Source: Palsa-506 sp963755815 (GTDB taxonomy: Bacteria > Actinomycetota > Actinomycetes > Streptosporangiales > Streptosporangiaceae). From it: a stretch of 64,000 nt of DNA. The first letter of the stretch is position 1, and every line of letters begins with the position of its first letter. Position numbers and translations under genes: made by a program. Below are positions 9,235-17,868 of this stretch, piece by piece. Below the pieces are notes generated by a model that was given only the letters and a program-made list of their open reading frames with translations, did not search any database and had not been told where the DNA came from. The stretch lies in NCBI GenBank assembly GCA_963755815.1, contig CAVWLF010000004.1, positions 32,832-96,831 on the forward strand. Reading direction: 5' to 3'.

Positions 9235-9242
9235 CGTCGCTC

Positions 9243-10136
9243 CTACCCGGCCGACCCGGACCAGCCCGCGGCCGGCCGGTCGAACCACAGATGCATCTGC
9301 CCGGTCCCGACCGAATTCTCATAATCGCTGAACGAGCGCCCGGGCGCCGTCACGTCGCGCTCGCCCAGTGCCGCCGCCATCATCAGGTAGTGCGCGAATT
9401 TGGCCTCCGGCCGGACCTTGAGGAACTCCGGCATGGTGTCGATCACCCGGGCATGATCGCCCGCCTCCAGCCAGCCGATCCGCGCCGCGTCCGCGTCCCG
9501 GGCCTGCTGGGTGCGGATGTGGGCCGGGTCACTGGCCTCGTGCGCGCGCAGTTCGCGCAGCGGCCAGAACGTGTGCGACATGGCGCCTGACGCCAGCAGC
9601 AGGACCCGGCGGCCGGACTGCGCGATCGCCTGGCCCAGCGCCCGGCCGACCCGCAGGAAGTCCTCCGTGTCGCCGGTCTGCGCGGTGTTGCTGACCGAGA
9701 CCCAGCGCTTGCCCAGGCCGCGGCCGAGGTAGCACCACAGGTTGACCGTCGCGTAGTGCACCGGCAGGTACGGGTCGTCGATGGCGGTGATCCAGGTGCC
9801 GTGCTGCTCGCCGAGCGCGGCGGTCGCGTGCGCCAGTTCGGGATCCCCGCGCCAGTCGTAAGGGACCCGGCACATCCCGCGCGGCAGTTCGTCGGAGGTG
9901 AACAGCCCGGCCCGGGTGTCGTGCGCGGAGATGACGAACTCCACGGTGGTGAACCAGTGCGAGTCGAGCACCACGACCGTGTCGTAATCGAGCGTCTCGA
10001 AGACCTCGGCCCGCAGCCGCTCCAGCCCCGGGACGAGGCTGATCTCCTTGCCCTCGTTCAGGCCGAGGCGCTGCTCGCGCGGGAGCATGATCGTCGGGAC
10101 ATGGGCGAGCAGGCCCGCCCCGACCACCTCACCCAC
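9243..10136 (-). CDS. Class III extradiol ring-cleavage dioxygenase (HpaD-like)
   Basis: Resembles LigB-family 3,4-dihydroxyphenylacetate 2,3-dioxygenase, which opens a catechol ring next to the hydroxyls using Fe(II) or Mn(II). About 297 residues. Candidate metal ligands are His12 in LLAHVPTIMLP and His60 in VVLDSHWF; ASGAMSHTF and the C-terminal SVGTGQMHLWF match the family ending. The frame runs on through the aldehyde dehydrogenase gene in antisense, so the start must be internal. I prefer the GTG at 10136 (protein beginning GEVVGAGLLAHV), 17 bases after the dehydrogenase stop. An ATG at 10172 would overlap that stop and has its GGAGG with no spacer. Confidence 0.85.
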   Translation of the reverse strand: MGEVVGAGLLAHVPTIMLPREQRLGLNEGKEISLVPGLERLRAEVFETLDYDTVVVLDSHWFTTVEFVISAHDTRAGLFTSDELPRGMCRVPYDWRGDPELAHATAALGEQHGTWITAIDDPYLPVHYATVNLWCYLGRGLGKRWVSVSNTAQTGDTEDFLRVGRALGQAIAQSGRRVLLLASGAMSHTFWPLRELRAHEASDPAHIRTQQARDADAARIGWLEAGDHARVIDTMPEFLKVRPEAKFAHYLMMAAALGERDVTAPGRSFSDYENSVGTGQMHLWFDRPAAGWSGSAG

Positions 10137-10153
10137 GGCGGTTATCCGCGCGG

Positions 10154-11623
10154 CTATCCATGGGAGCGCCATCCCTCCGGGGCGTAGACGGTGTTCTTGA
10201 CGTCGCTGTAGAAGTCGAAGCTCCAGGTCCCGCCCTCGCGGCCGATACCGGACAGCCCGGCGCCGCCGAACGGCGCCCGCAGGTCCCGGACGAAGAAGCA
10301 GTTGACCCACACCGTGCCCGCCACCAGGCGGGCCGACACCCGCCCGGCCCGCTGCTCGTCGCCGGTGAACATGGTGGCCGCGAGCCCGTAGCGGGTGCTG
10401 TTGGCCAGCGCGACCGCCTCGTCCTCGCCGGAGAACGTCTGCAGCGTGAGGACCGGGCCGAACACCTCCTCGGTGAGGATCTCGGCGCCCGGGGCCGCGT
10501 CCGCCAGCAGCGTCGGGGCGTAGTACAGCCCGCCCAGGTCGCCGTTGGGCGCCCCGCCGAGCAGCGGGCGGGCGCCCGCGGCCACCGCGCGCCGGACGAA
10601 GCCGTCCACCCGCTGCAGGTGCGCCCGGGTGATGTTCGGCCCCACGTCGGTGCCGTCCTCCCTCGGGTCGCCCTGGCGCAGGGCCGCGGCCCGGTCCAGG
10701 AAGCGGGCGGTGAACTCGGCCGCGGCCGGTTCCTCGACCAGCAGCCGGGTGCCCGCCAGGCAGACCTGCCCGGCGTTGTCGAACTGCCCGACCGCGGTCG
10801 CGACCGCCAGGTCCAGGTCCGCGTCGGCGAACACGATCAGCGGGGACTTGCCGCCCAGCTCCAGCGAGACCGGGGTCAGCTGCGCCCCGGCCGCGGCGGC
10901 GACCAGGCGGCCGGTCGCGACCGAGCCGGTGAAGGAGATCCGGGCCAGGTCCGGGTGCGCGGTCAGCGACGCCCCGGCCTCGGCGCCCAGGCCCTGCACG
11001 ACGTTGAAGACGCCGTCCGGCAGCCCGGCGTCGCGGGTGATGTCGGCGAGCAGGCTCGCGGTCAGCGGCGCCCACTCCGGCGGCTTGGCGACGACCGTGT
11101 TGCCGGCCGCGAGCGCGGGCGCGATCCGCCAGGTGGCCAGCATCAGCGGCGCGTTCCACGGCGTGATCACGGCGGTGACGCCGGATGGCGCCCAGGTCAC
11201 CTGCTCCCGGTGCCCGGAGATCTCCAGGTCGCCCGGGTCGAGCGAGTCCGGCCAGCCGGCGAAGAACCGGAAGTTGTGCGCCGCGCGGGGCATCACGCCG
11301 CGCCGGTGCGAGCGGAGCAGCGCCCCGTTGTCGCGGGTCTCGACCTGGGCGAGTTCCTCGGCCCGGTCCTCGATGCCGGCCGCGATCGCGCGCAGCAGGC
11401 CGGCCCGGTCCGCCGGGCTGGCCGCCGCCCAGCCGGGGAAGGCGGCCCGGGCGGCCGCCACCGCCGCCGCCACCTCGGCCTCGCCGCCGCGGGCGATCTC
11501 GGCGATCGGCTGCTCGTCGATCGGGGACACGTCGGTGAAGGTCCGGGCGCTGGCCACCCGGCGGCCGCCGATCCAGTGCCGGGTGTCGACGTCGACGCCG
11601 GCCACGTTCGAGGTGCTCGCCAT
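10154..11623 (-). CDS. Aldehyde dehydrogenase (HpaE-like semialdehyde dehydrogenase)
   Basis: An NAD(P)-dependent aldehyde dehydrogenase of about 489 residues. Catalytic parts are Asn157 in TPWNAP, FTGSVATG (231-238), Glu255 in LELGGKSP and Cys288 in GQVCLAGTR. Placed directly before the HpaD-like dioxygenase, it fits 5-carboxymethyl-2-hydroxymuconate semialdehyde oxidation. The open frame begins at 11710, but that upstream part contains a consensus promoter (TTGACC...TATAAT on the minus strand). The start is therefore ATG 11623, or possibly ATG 11641. It is the first gene of the minus-strand catabolic operon. Confidence 0.88.
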   Translation of the reverse strand: MASTSNVAGVDVDTRHWIGGRRVASARTFTDVSPIDEQPIAEIARGGEAEVAAAVAAARAAFPGWAAASPADRAGLLRAIAAGIEDRAEELAQVETRDNGALLRSHRRGVMPRAAHNFRFFAGWPDSLDPGDLEISGHREQVTWAPSGVTAVITPWNAPLMLATWRIAPALAAGNTVVAKPPEWAPLTASLLADITRDAGLPDGVFNVVQGLGAEAGASLTAHPDLARISFTGSVATGRLVAAAAGAQLTPVSLELGGKSPLIVFADADLDLAVATAVGQFDNAGQVCLAGTRLLVEEPAAAEFTARFLDRAAALRQGDPREDGTDVGPNITRAHLQRVDGFVRRAVAAGARPLLGGAPNGDLGGLYYAPTLLADAAPGAEILTEEVFGPVLTLQTFSGEDEAVALANSTRYGLAATMFTGDEQRAGRVSARLVAGTVWVNCFFVRDLRAPFGGAGLSGIGREGGTWSFDFYSDVKNTVYAPEGWRSHG

Positions 11624-11676
11624 TGCCGTCCCGGTCTTCATCGCCGTCCCGGTGCTCTCGCCCGCAATCGTTGTGG

Positions 11677-11697
11677 GTCCAGAATTATATTCGGGAC
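11677..11697 (-). promoter_or_regulatory. 21-bp palindromic operator over the catabolic promoter
   Basis: The two halves GTCCnGAAT and ATTCnGGAC form a perfect inverted repeat around a 3-base centre. On the minus strand the site contains the exact hexamer TATAAT (11689 down to 11684), with TTGACC at 11710-11705 and a 15-base spacer. A regulator bound here would cover the -10 element of the dehydrogenase-dioxygenase-FAH-LLM operon. No regulator gene lies next to it, so its binder is unknown. Confidence 0.7.
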
Positions 11698-11710
11698 GGA
11701 TGCGGGTCAA
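11684..11710 (-). promoter_or_regulatory. Sigma-70-type promoter of the catabolic operon
   Basis: Minus-strand TTGACC (11710-11705) and TATAAT (11689-11684), separated by 15 bases, a little short of the usual 17. Transcription would start near 11677, some 35-55 bases before the candidate ATG codons of the dehydrogenase gene at 11641 and 11623. A perfect -10 hexamer is rare in DNA this GC-rich. Confidence 0.6.
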
Positions 11711-11725
11711 GACGCCGCGCGGGGG

Positions 11726-12580
11726 CTAGCCGAGATCAGCTAACGGCTCCGGGTCCCGGACGCCGCGCTCGGCCAGCACGTGGCCGCCGTCCCAGGTGAC
11801 GCCGACCTGGCGGTAGTAGCCCGCGATGATCTCGGTGACCTCGAGCCGGGCCAGTTCCTCGGTGGGCGATTCGAATAGTTCCAGTGCCGCGTCGCCGCGC
11901 CAGGCCGGCCCGCCCTCGAACCGGGCGCTGCCGGAGGAAATCAGCTCGTCGAGCGAGTCCGCCGCGCCCTTCTCGATCGACGGCATCCACCGGTGATGGG
12001 CCATCGGGTGGGCGTTGACGAACCCGTTGCCCGGCGACTCCTCGCGCAGCGTCACCACCGCCTGGGCCAGCCTGCGGTCGGCCGCGGCCAGCGTGCCGGC
12101 GAACCGGTGGCCGGCCGCGATCCGCGGGGCGGCGAGCCCGAACGGATGCGGCCTGGTCTGGTGGATCGAGCCCAGCTTCTTCGGGTAGCCCTGGTGCAGG
12201 CCGCGGGCCAGGGCGAAGTCGGAGTCGACCCAGATGTAGACGCAGCGCGAGTAGACCCGGCCGCCGAAGCTGCACCGCACGACGGCGAAGCACTCCTTGT
12301 ACTGAGCCCGGACCGGGTCCAGCAGTTCCGCTCCCCCATCCCCGCAGGATTGCCAGTCGGCCCAGATCAGCGCCACCGCGCCCGGGTCGTCGGGGGCCGG
12401 CTCCAGCGGGGCGGGCAGCAGTTCGGCGACCCGGGCCGGGTCGGTCCGGTACTCCACGGTGAGCAGGTCGCCCGAGTAGTGCCAGGGCGGCGGCGGCAGC
12501 AGGGACGCCCGCCCGGTAGCCGTCCGCGGGTAGAAGAACCCGGCCACGTCGCCCACGTGCGCTCCCCAGGTCGTTTGCAT
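11726..12580 (-). CDS. Acetoacetate decarboxylase-family protein
   Basis: A protein of about 284 residues with the acetoacetate decarboxylase fold. The diagnostic GYPKK (131-135) carries the Schiff-base lysine pair (Lys134, Lys135), followed by LGSIHQ. Members of this family in catabolic clusters decarboxylate, hydrate or cleave oxo-acids other than acetoacetate, so the substrate is open. The ATG at 12580 is preferred to a frame starting 19 codons upstream because it has AAGG just before it and matches the family N-terminus (ending in FFYPRTATG). It lies upstream of, and on the same strand as, the catabolic operon, but the promoter at 11684-11710 separates them. Confidence 0.85.
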   Translation of the reverse strand: MQTTWGAHVGDVAGFFYPRTATGRASLLPPPPWHYSGDLLTVEYRTDPARVAELLPAPLEPAPDDPGAVALIWADWQSCGDGGAELLDPVRAQYKECFAVVRCSFGGRVYSRCVYIWVDSDFALARGLHQGYPKKLGSIHQTRPHPFGLAAPRIAAGHRFAGTLAAADRRLAQAVVTLREESPGNGFVNAHPMAHHRWMPSIEKGAADSLDELISSGSARFEGGPAWRGDAALELFESPTEELARLEVTEIIAGYYRQVGVTWDGGHVLAERGVRDPEPLADLG

Positions 12581-12722
12581 CCTTACGACTGTGATGCTAG
12601 ACGGCACGGAACATTCCCGCCAGGATCTTGCCTGCACCCTTCGCCGCGGTTACGCTGCGAAAAATCGTTTGTATCCGAACGTTTTCCCTTAAGTCCGCAC
12701 CGAAAGCACAGCGGGAGCCGTC

Positions 12723-14063
12723 GTGACACTGGCATCAGACGTTGCCGCCGTCTCCGAGCGCCTGCGGGCGCAGGGCGTCGACCTCATCCGGGTCTCCTAC
12801 CCGGACATGATCGGCGTCGACCGCGGCCGGGACGTGCTACTGGACGAGCTGCCCGCGGTGGCGGAGCACGGCATGGCGTTCTGCCGCGCGGTCTTTCACA
12901 CCTCCCCGATGGGTGATGTGGTGCCCGTGCAGGGCGGTCTTGAGTCAGGCCTGCCCGACATCACCGTGCGCCCGGACCTGGCCACGCTGACGCCGCTGCC
13001 GTGGGAGCCGAACGCCGCCTGGTGCCTCGGCGACGCCGCCACCACCGACGGCTCGCCCGCGCCGGAGTCGCCGCGCACCGTGGTGCGGCACGTCGCCAGC
13101 CAGCTGTCCAGCCTCGGATACAGCCTCGTCTGCGGCCCGGAACTGGAGTTCTACGTGTGCGAGCCGGACGGGGCCGGGGGCTGGCGGCGTTATGCCAACG
13201 AGCTTGGCAACGTCTACGTCGTCGGCCGCAAGGGCGATCCGCAGGGGCTGCTGGTGCACATGCTCCGGCAGCTCAGGGACGCCGGGCTGCGGGTGACGGC
13301 GGCTAATCACGAGTTCTCGCCGGGGCAGTTCGAGATCAACCTTGATCACTCCGGCCTGCTCGACGCGGCCGACCGCTCGTTCCGGCTCAAGTCCGCCGTG
13401 CAGGAGATCGCCCGGCACCGCGGGCTGATGGCCACCTTCATGGCCAAGCCGTTCAATGACGAGGGCGGCTCGGGGTTCCACGTGCACGTCTCGGTCAATG
13501 ACGAGGCCGGGAGCAACGTGTTCGGTGACCCGGCCGGGCCGGACGGGCTGTCGGCCGTGGGGCGGCACGCGATCGGCGGCGTGCTGCGGCATGCGGCGGC
13601 CCTCAGCGCCCTGCTGAACCCCACCGTCAACTCGTTCAAGCGGTTCGGGCCGGACACGCTGGCGCCCTGGCTGATCGACTGGGGCCTGGACAACCGCAGC
13701 GCGATGGTGCGCATCCCGCCGGAGCGCGGCGCGGCCGCGCGGATGGAGGTCCGCCTCGGGGACGCCACCGCCAACCCCTACCTGGCCATGGCCGCCGTCG
13801 GCGCGGCGGCCTACCTGGGCATCAGGGACAAGGCGGAGCCGCCGGACAAGCTGGAGGGATACGGCTACGACCCGGGCCGGTCGGACCTGCTGCCGGTCCG
13901 GCTGGGCGCGGCCCTCGACGCGCTGGAGACCGACCAGGAACTCGCCGGGGTGCTGGGCGAGTACTTCGTCACCTCGTTCCTGAGCTACAAGCGCAACGAG
14001 ATCGAGCGGTTCGAGCGGTTCGTCACCGACTGGGAGTTCCGCGAGTACGCCTATCACCTGTGA
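12723..14063 (+). CDS. Glutamine synthetase-family ligase
   Basis: A protein of 446 residues of the GlnA superfamily: N-terminal beta-grasp (about 15-100), then the catalytic domain with ELEFYVCE (about 138-145), HEFSPGQFEIN (about 198-208), KPFNDEGGSGFHVHVSV (about 243-259) and NRSAMVRIP (about 324-332). The pattern and length fit type III/PuuA-like gamma-glutamyl ligases acting on amines rather than true GlnA. GTG start with GGGAG 7 bases upstream. It is divergent from the decarboxylase-like gene and 12 bases before a P450, so it is likely the first gene of a plus-strand operon. Amine or amino-acid-linked catabolism is an inference supported by the nearby permease. Confidence 0.86.
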   Translation: MTLASDVAAVSERLRAQGVDLIRVSYPDMIGVDRGRDVLLDELPAVAEHGMAFCRAVFHTSPMGDVVPVQGGLESGLPDITVRPDLATLTPLPWEPNAAWCLGDAATTDGSPAPESPRTVVRHVASQLSSLGYSLVCGPELEFYVCEPDGAGGWRRYANELGNVYVVGRKGDPQGLLVHMLRQLRDAGLRVTAANHEFSPGQFEINLDHSGLLDAADRSFRLKSAVQEIARHRGLMATFMAKPFNDEGGSGFHVHVSVNDEAGSNVFGDPAGPDGLSAVGRHAIGGVLRHAAALSALLNPTVNSFKRFGPDTLAPWLIDWGLDNRSAMVRIPPERGAAARMEVRLGDATANPYLAMAAVGAAAYLGIRDKAEPPDKLEGYGYDPGRSDLLPVRLGAALDALETDQELAGVLGEYFVTSFLSYKRNEIERFERFVTDWEFREYAYHL

Positions 14064-14075
14064 GAGGCCGGGGTC

Positions 14076-15275
14076 ATGCAGGACAGTGCCATCGAGGCGT
14101 ACGCCCGATCGGTCACCGTGGCGGCGCTGGAGCACGATCCGTATCCGGTCTACGCGCGGCTGCGCCGGGACGCGCCGGTCTGCTTCGTGCCCGCGGTGGG
14201 CCTGTGGTTCGTGACCAGGTACGACGACGTGGAGTTCGTCGGGACGCACCCGGCCCTGTTCACCGCCGAGTTCGACGACTCGCCGGTGGACCGGACGTTC
14301 GGCTCGCCGACCATCATCACCGTGGACGGCGAGCGGCACCAGGACCTTCGCCGCGGCCTGGACTCCAAGTACCGGCCGAAGCAGGTCAATGCCTACATCG
14401 ATGACCTTGTGCGGCCGATCGCGGAGCGCGCGGCGGCAAGGCTGGCCGGGCGCGACCGGGCCGAGCTGATGGCGGACTACCTGGAGCCGGTGTCAGTGCT
14501 GAGCCTCGGTACCGTGCTCGGCGTCGCGCACCTGGGCGCGGCCCGGCTGCGGGACTGGTTCTGGCGGCTGCACCAGGGCGTGATCAACTTCGAGGGCGAC
14601 CCGGCCCGGGAAGCCATCGGCGCGGCGTGCTCACGGGAGATCGACGAGGTGCTCGGCCCGGTCTTCGACCGGCTGGAGGCCGCCGGGGACGACAGCACGA
14701 TCTCGCACCTGCTGCACAGCGGCCGCCCGGCCGGATCCGGCCGGGCGCGCGATTTCGTGATGCCGACGCTGAAGGTGATCCTGCTCGGCGGCATGCAGGA
14801 GCCGGGCCACGGCGGCGGCTCGACGCTGGCCGGCCTGCTCGCCGACCGGGCGCAGCTCGCTGCCGTCCTGGACGATCCGGGCCGGCTGCTCCCGGCCGCC
14901 GTCGAGGAGGGCCTGCGCTGGGTCTCGCCGATCGGCACGCAGACGCGCCAGGTGGCGGCGGACACCGAGCTCGGCGGCGTCCGGCTGCCGGCCGGCGCGC
15001 CGGTGGGGTCGCTGGTGTCGGCGGCGAACCGGGACCCGGCGAAGTTCGGCGACCCGGACCGCTTCGACATCTTCCGGCCCCGGCCGGTGAACATCGCGTT
15101 CGGCGCCGGGCGGCATTTCTGCGCGGGGCACGCGTTCTCCCGGGCGCAGATGCGGATCGCGATGGAGATACTGCTGCGGCGGTTTCCGCGGCTGGCCATC
15201 GACCCGGCCCGGCCGCCGGAGTTCCGCGGCTGGGAGTTCCGCGCGCCCCGGCGGCTTGACGTCCTGCTGCGCTGA
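14076..15275 (+). CDS. Cytochrome P450
   Basis: A soluble actinobacterial P450 of 399 residues. The heme-binding loop FGAGRHFCAG places the thiolate at Cys349, and the ExxR pair is Glu278/Arg281 (EEGLRW). The I-helix is odd: the oxygen-activation motif AGxET/S is replaced by LGGMQEPGHGG, so the usual acid-alcohol pair is Glu followed by Pro. That may alter oxygen activation or indicate a peroxygenase-like or non-monooxygenase role. ATG with GAGG 8 bases upstream, 12 bases after the GS-like gene. It needs a ferredoxin partner, none of which is encoded nearby. Confidence 0.9.
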   Translation: MQDSAIEAYARSVTVAALEHDPYPVYARLRRDAPVCFVPAVGLWFVTRYDDVEFVGTHPALFTAEFDDSPVDRTFGSPTIITVDGERHQDLRRGLDSKYRPKQVNAYIDDLVRPIAERAAARLAGRDRAELMADYLEPVSVLSLGTVLGVAHLGAARLRDWFWRLHQGVINFEGDPAREAIGAACSREIDEVLGPVFDRLEAAGDDSTISHLLHSGRPAGSGRARDFVMPTLKVILLGGMQEPGHGGGSTLAGLLADRAQLAAVLDDPGRLLPAAVEEGLRWVSPIGTQTRQVAADTELGGVRLPAGAPVGSLVSAANRDPAKFGDPDRFDIFRPRPVNIAFGAGRHFCAGHAFSRAQMRIAMEILLRRFPRLAIDPARPPEFRGWEFRAPRRLDVLLR

Positions 15276-15300
15276 TCCCCGCGTCACCGGGCCGGCCGGG

Positions 15301-16767
15301 TCACGACGCGCTTTCCGTGCTCAGGTCGGCCAGGTGCGTGCTGGCGGATTCCCTGGCCCGCAGGACCCAGGTAGAGGCCAGGCCGACCACGAACAGGACG
15401 ATCGCGAGCCACGGGGCGTAGATGGTCGGCTTGGTGACCTTGAAGAACGAGGCGTAGATGGCGCCGCCGGTGATCAGGATGCCGATGATGGCCGAGACGA
15501 TGAGCGATACCCGGCGCTCGGACTGGGCGAAGCTGCGCAGCGAGCCGACCGACATCAGCAGGTAGACGACGACCAGCGCGAAGCCGCCGAACGTGGAGCC
15601 CCACGCGAACAGCGCGAAGTAGTGCGGCGTCTGCGGCAGCGCGAACAGGCCGGTCCAGAACTGGTTGACGAGCAGGGTCACCACCGCCGTGCCGATCACG
15701 AAGATGGTCGCGCCGAGCGGCGAGCCGTGCCGCCTGGAGACGATCGCCAGCGGAGCCGGGATCCTGCGGTCGCGGGCCATCGCGAAGGTGCCGCGGGTGG
15801 CCGACACGGCGCAGCCGATCGCGACCGCCAGCATGTCGAACAGCACGACCAGCTCGAGCAGCCGGTCGATCCAGGTGCCTCCGTACCCGCCCGCGCTCTT
15901 GGGCGCCCCGAGCGCGAACAGCGGCGCGCCGGCCGCCGCGGTCAGCGTCTTGAGGTTGTAGTGGAAGCCGGCCACCTCGACGTAGGCGGCGAGCACGAAG
16001 AAAACCGTGGCGATGCCGGCCGTGGTCATGACGGCGACGGGGACCTCACGGCGCGGGTTGGGCGTCTCCTCGGCCAGGTTCGCCGCCGTCTCGAAGCCGA
16101 CGAACAGCAGCACGCCGTAGAGCACGCCGAAGAAGATCCCGGACCAGCCGTCGGCCGCCGACGACGGGTTGAACGGCTTGAGGCTGTTCGCGGAGCCGAG
16201 CTTGGCGATGACCGTGATGAAGAAGATGGTGACGACGATGATGGAGACCAGCGCCAGCGCCAGCTGGGTGCGGGTGGACAGCCGCACGCCGAAGTAGCAG
16301 ATCGCGCCGATCAGGGCGATGAGCAGGAGCGTCCAGGCCCAGGACGGCAGCGGGTTCACGTTGAACTCGGCCAGGAGCGTGCTCTGCAGGTAGCCGCCCA
16401 TGAGCAGCAGCAGCCCGTTGAGCAGGACGATGATCCCGCCGTAGTAAAGCCAGCCGGCCGCCGTGCCGATCCGCTCGCCGAGCCCGCGGGTCACGTAGTC
16501 GTACAGCGAGCCGGCCGAGTGAATCTCCCTCGCGTAGCTGGACACGATCCAGCCGAGCGCGAAGACGCCGACCGCGGCGATGAGCACGGATAGCGGCGAC
16601 GCGACCCCGCCGCCCTTGCCCGACGCGCTGATCACGCCGACCACGAGCGGGATGACGAAGGCCGCGGAGAACACCGGGCCCATGAACCCGACGGACTGCG
16701 CAATGACATCGGGCAGCGACAGTGTCTTGGCCCCAAGGCGCTCGTAAGTCCGTTCCGAACTCCCCAT
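15301..16767 (-). CDS. APC-superfamily amino-acid permease
   Basis: A membrane protein of 488 residues with about 12 hydrophobic helices. The N-terminus contains SLPDVIAQSVGFMGPVFSAA, the first helix of amino acid/polyamine-organocation carriers, and FETAANLAEETPNPRR is the conserved loop after TM6. The start at ATG 16767 was chosen because GGAGGAGG lies 6 bases before it; the frame could begin five codons earlier. Likely a proton-coupled importer of an amino acid or amine. It converges on the P450 gene and lies in line with the amidohydrolase and second P450. Confidence 0.88.
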   Translation of the reverse strand: MGSSERTYERLGAKTLSLPDVIAQSVGFMGPVFSAAFVIPLVVGVISASGKGGGVASPLSVLIAAVGVFALGWIVSSYAREIHSAGSLYDYVTRGLGERIGTAAGWLYYGGIIVLLNGLLLLMGGYLQSTLLAEFNVNPLPSWAWTLLLIALIGAICYFGVRLSTRTQLALALVSIIVVTIFFITVIAKLGSANSLKPFNPSSAADGWSGIFFGVLYGVLLFVGFETAANLAEETPNPRREVPVAVMTTAGIATVFFVLAAYVEVAGFHYNLKTLTAAAGAPLFALGAPKSAGGYGGTWIDRLLELVVLFDMLAVAIGCAVSATRGTFAMARDRRIPAPLAIVSRRHGSPLGATIFVIGTAVVTLLVNQFWTGLFALPQTPHYFALFAWGSTFGGFALVVVYLLMSVGSLRSFAQSERRVSLIVSAIIGILITGGAIYASFFKVTKPTIYAPWLAIVLFVVGLASTWVLRARESASTHLADLSTESAS

Positions 16768-16866
16768 CGCTTCCTCCTCCATCGTCAGTGCGGTCTCAGC
16801 CGGTGCAATTTCGGGTGGTGCAGTTCGGGTGCTGCCGGCCGACGGCCGGTCCCGGGTGGTGCAGTT

Positions 16867-17868
16867 TCAGGCGGGGATCCGGAGCACCTTCCTCGCGTTG
16901 CCAGCGAAGATCGCGGCGGTGTCGGCGTCCGGCAGGCCGAGCGCCTCGATGTCGGCGATCGTGTCCGCGATGACCGTGGGACCGCCCAGTGGCATGTCCG
17001 TTCCGAAGAGCACGTGGTCAGTGCCGAAGAACCCGACCGCGCAGCGGACCGCGTGCGCGGCGCCGAACAATGCGGTGTCGGTGAAGAAGCGGCGGAAGTA
17101 GTCCATCGGGTCGGCGTTCAGGCCCGCGATGATGGCCTCGCGGTCGGGATCCTCCAGCGGTGCCGCGAGGCGCCCGGAGAAGTGCGGCACCATCGCCCCC
17201 GCGTGGTGCGCGATCACCCGCAGGCCGGGGTACCGGTCGAGGCAGCCCGAGTACACCAGGCGCGCCATGCAGACCGACGTCTCGTACGGCCAGCCGAGTG
17301 ACCACCAGATGCCGTACTTCGAGCGGCTCTCGGCCGGATAGTCGGACCAGACCGAGCTGCGGGTGGGATGAATCCAGATCACGCCATCGCCCCGGGTCAC
17401 GGTCTCGAAGACAGGATCGAACCGGGCCTGGTCGAGCGGTGCCCCGCTGACATTCGTGTGCAGCTGCGCCCCGAGCGCCCCGAGATCCCGCATGGCCCGG
17501 CCCAGCTCGGCGGCGGCCGCGTCGGCGTCGTTCATCGGCAGCGCGGCCGCGAAGCCGACGAAGCGATCCGGGTACCGGCCGACCAGGCCGGCCATCTCGT
17601 CGTTGGCGGCCCGGGCCAGATCACCGGCCGCGTCCGGCCCGCCGAGCTCCTCGATCGGCGGCACGGCCAGCGTCAGTACCTGGGCGTAGTCCCCGAACTG
17701 GTCCATCGTTCGCCAGCGGGCATCGAGGTCGATCAGCGCCGGGTCCTCCCGGATCCACTGCCGGTAGCCGAGGATCCGGCTGCTGACTCCCGCGCCCGAG
17801 GTGATCGATTCCAGCCGCTCCGCGTACCCGGCCGGCAGGATGTGCGCGAAGGCGTCGATCTTCCTCAT
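16867..17868 (-). CDS. Amidohydrolase 2-family protein
   Basis: A metal-dependent TIM-barrel enzyme of 333 residues in the ACMSD/gamma-resorcylate decarboxylase family. The first-strand metal motif is degenerate (DAFAHILPAGY, His9, rather than HxH). WIHPTR (about 177), HHAGAMVPHF (about 229-238) and LFGTDMP near 286 carry the other expected ligands. Such enzymes decarboxylate or hydrolyse cyclic acids. ATG 17868 has GGAGGAGG just upstream and overlaps the TGA of the P450 behind it (ATGA), so the two proteins are translationally coupled and probably act in one pathway. Confidence 0.86.
   Translation of the reverse strand: MRKIDAFAHILPAGYAERLESITSGAGVSSRILGYRQWIREDPALIDLDARWRTMDQFGDYAQVLTLAVPPIEELGGPDAAGDLARAANDEMAGLVGRYPDRFVGFAAALPMNDADAAAAELGRAMRDLGALGAQLHTNVSGAPLDQARFDPVFETVTRGDGVIWIHPTRSSVWSDYPAESRSKYGIWWSLGWPYETSVCMARLVYSGCLDRYPGLRVIAHHAGAMVPHFSGRLAAPLEDPDREAIIAGLNADPMDYFRRFFTDTALFGAAHAVRCAVGFFGTDHVLFGTDMPLGGPTVIADTIADIEALGLPDADTAAIFAGNARKVLRIPA

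Noticed and set aside
10173..11159. N-terminal extension of the HpaD-like frame
   Set aside because: This part is antisense to the aldehyde dehydrogenase, low-complexity Arg/Gly sequence; the family N-terminus begins at about 10136.
15275..15320. GC-rich near-palindrome between the P450 and permease stops
   Set aside because: The arms mismatch in the centre, so it is not a convincing terminator.
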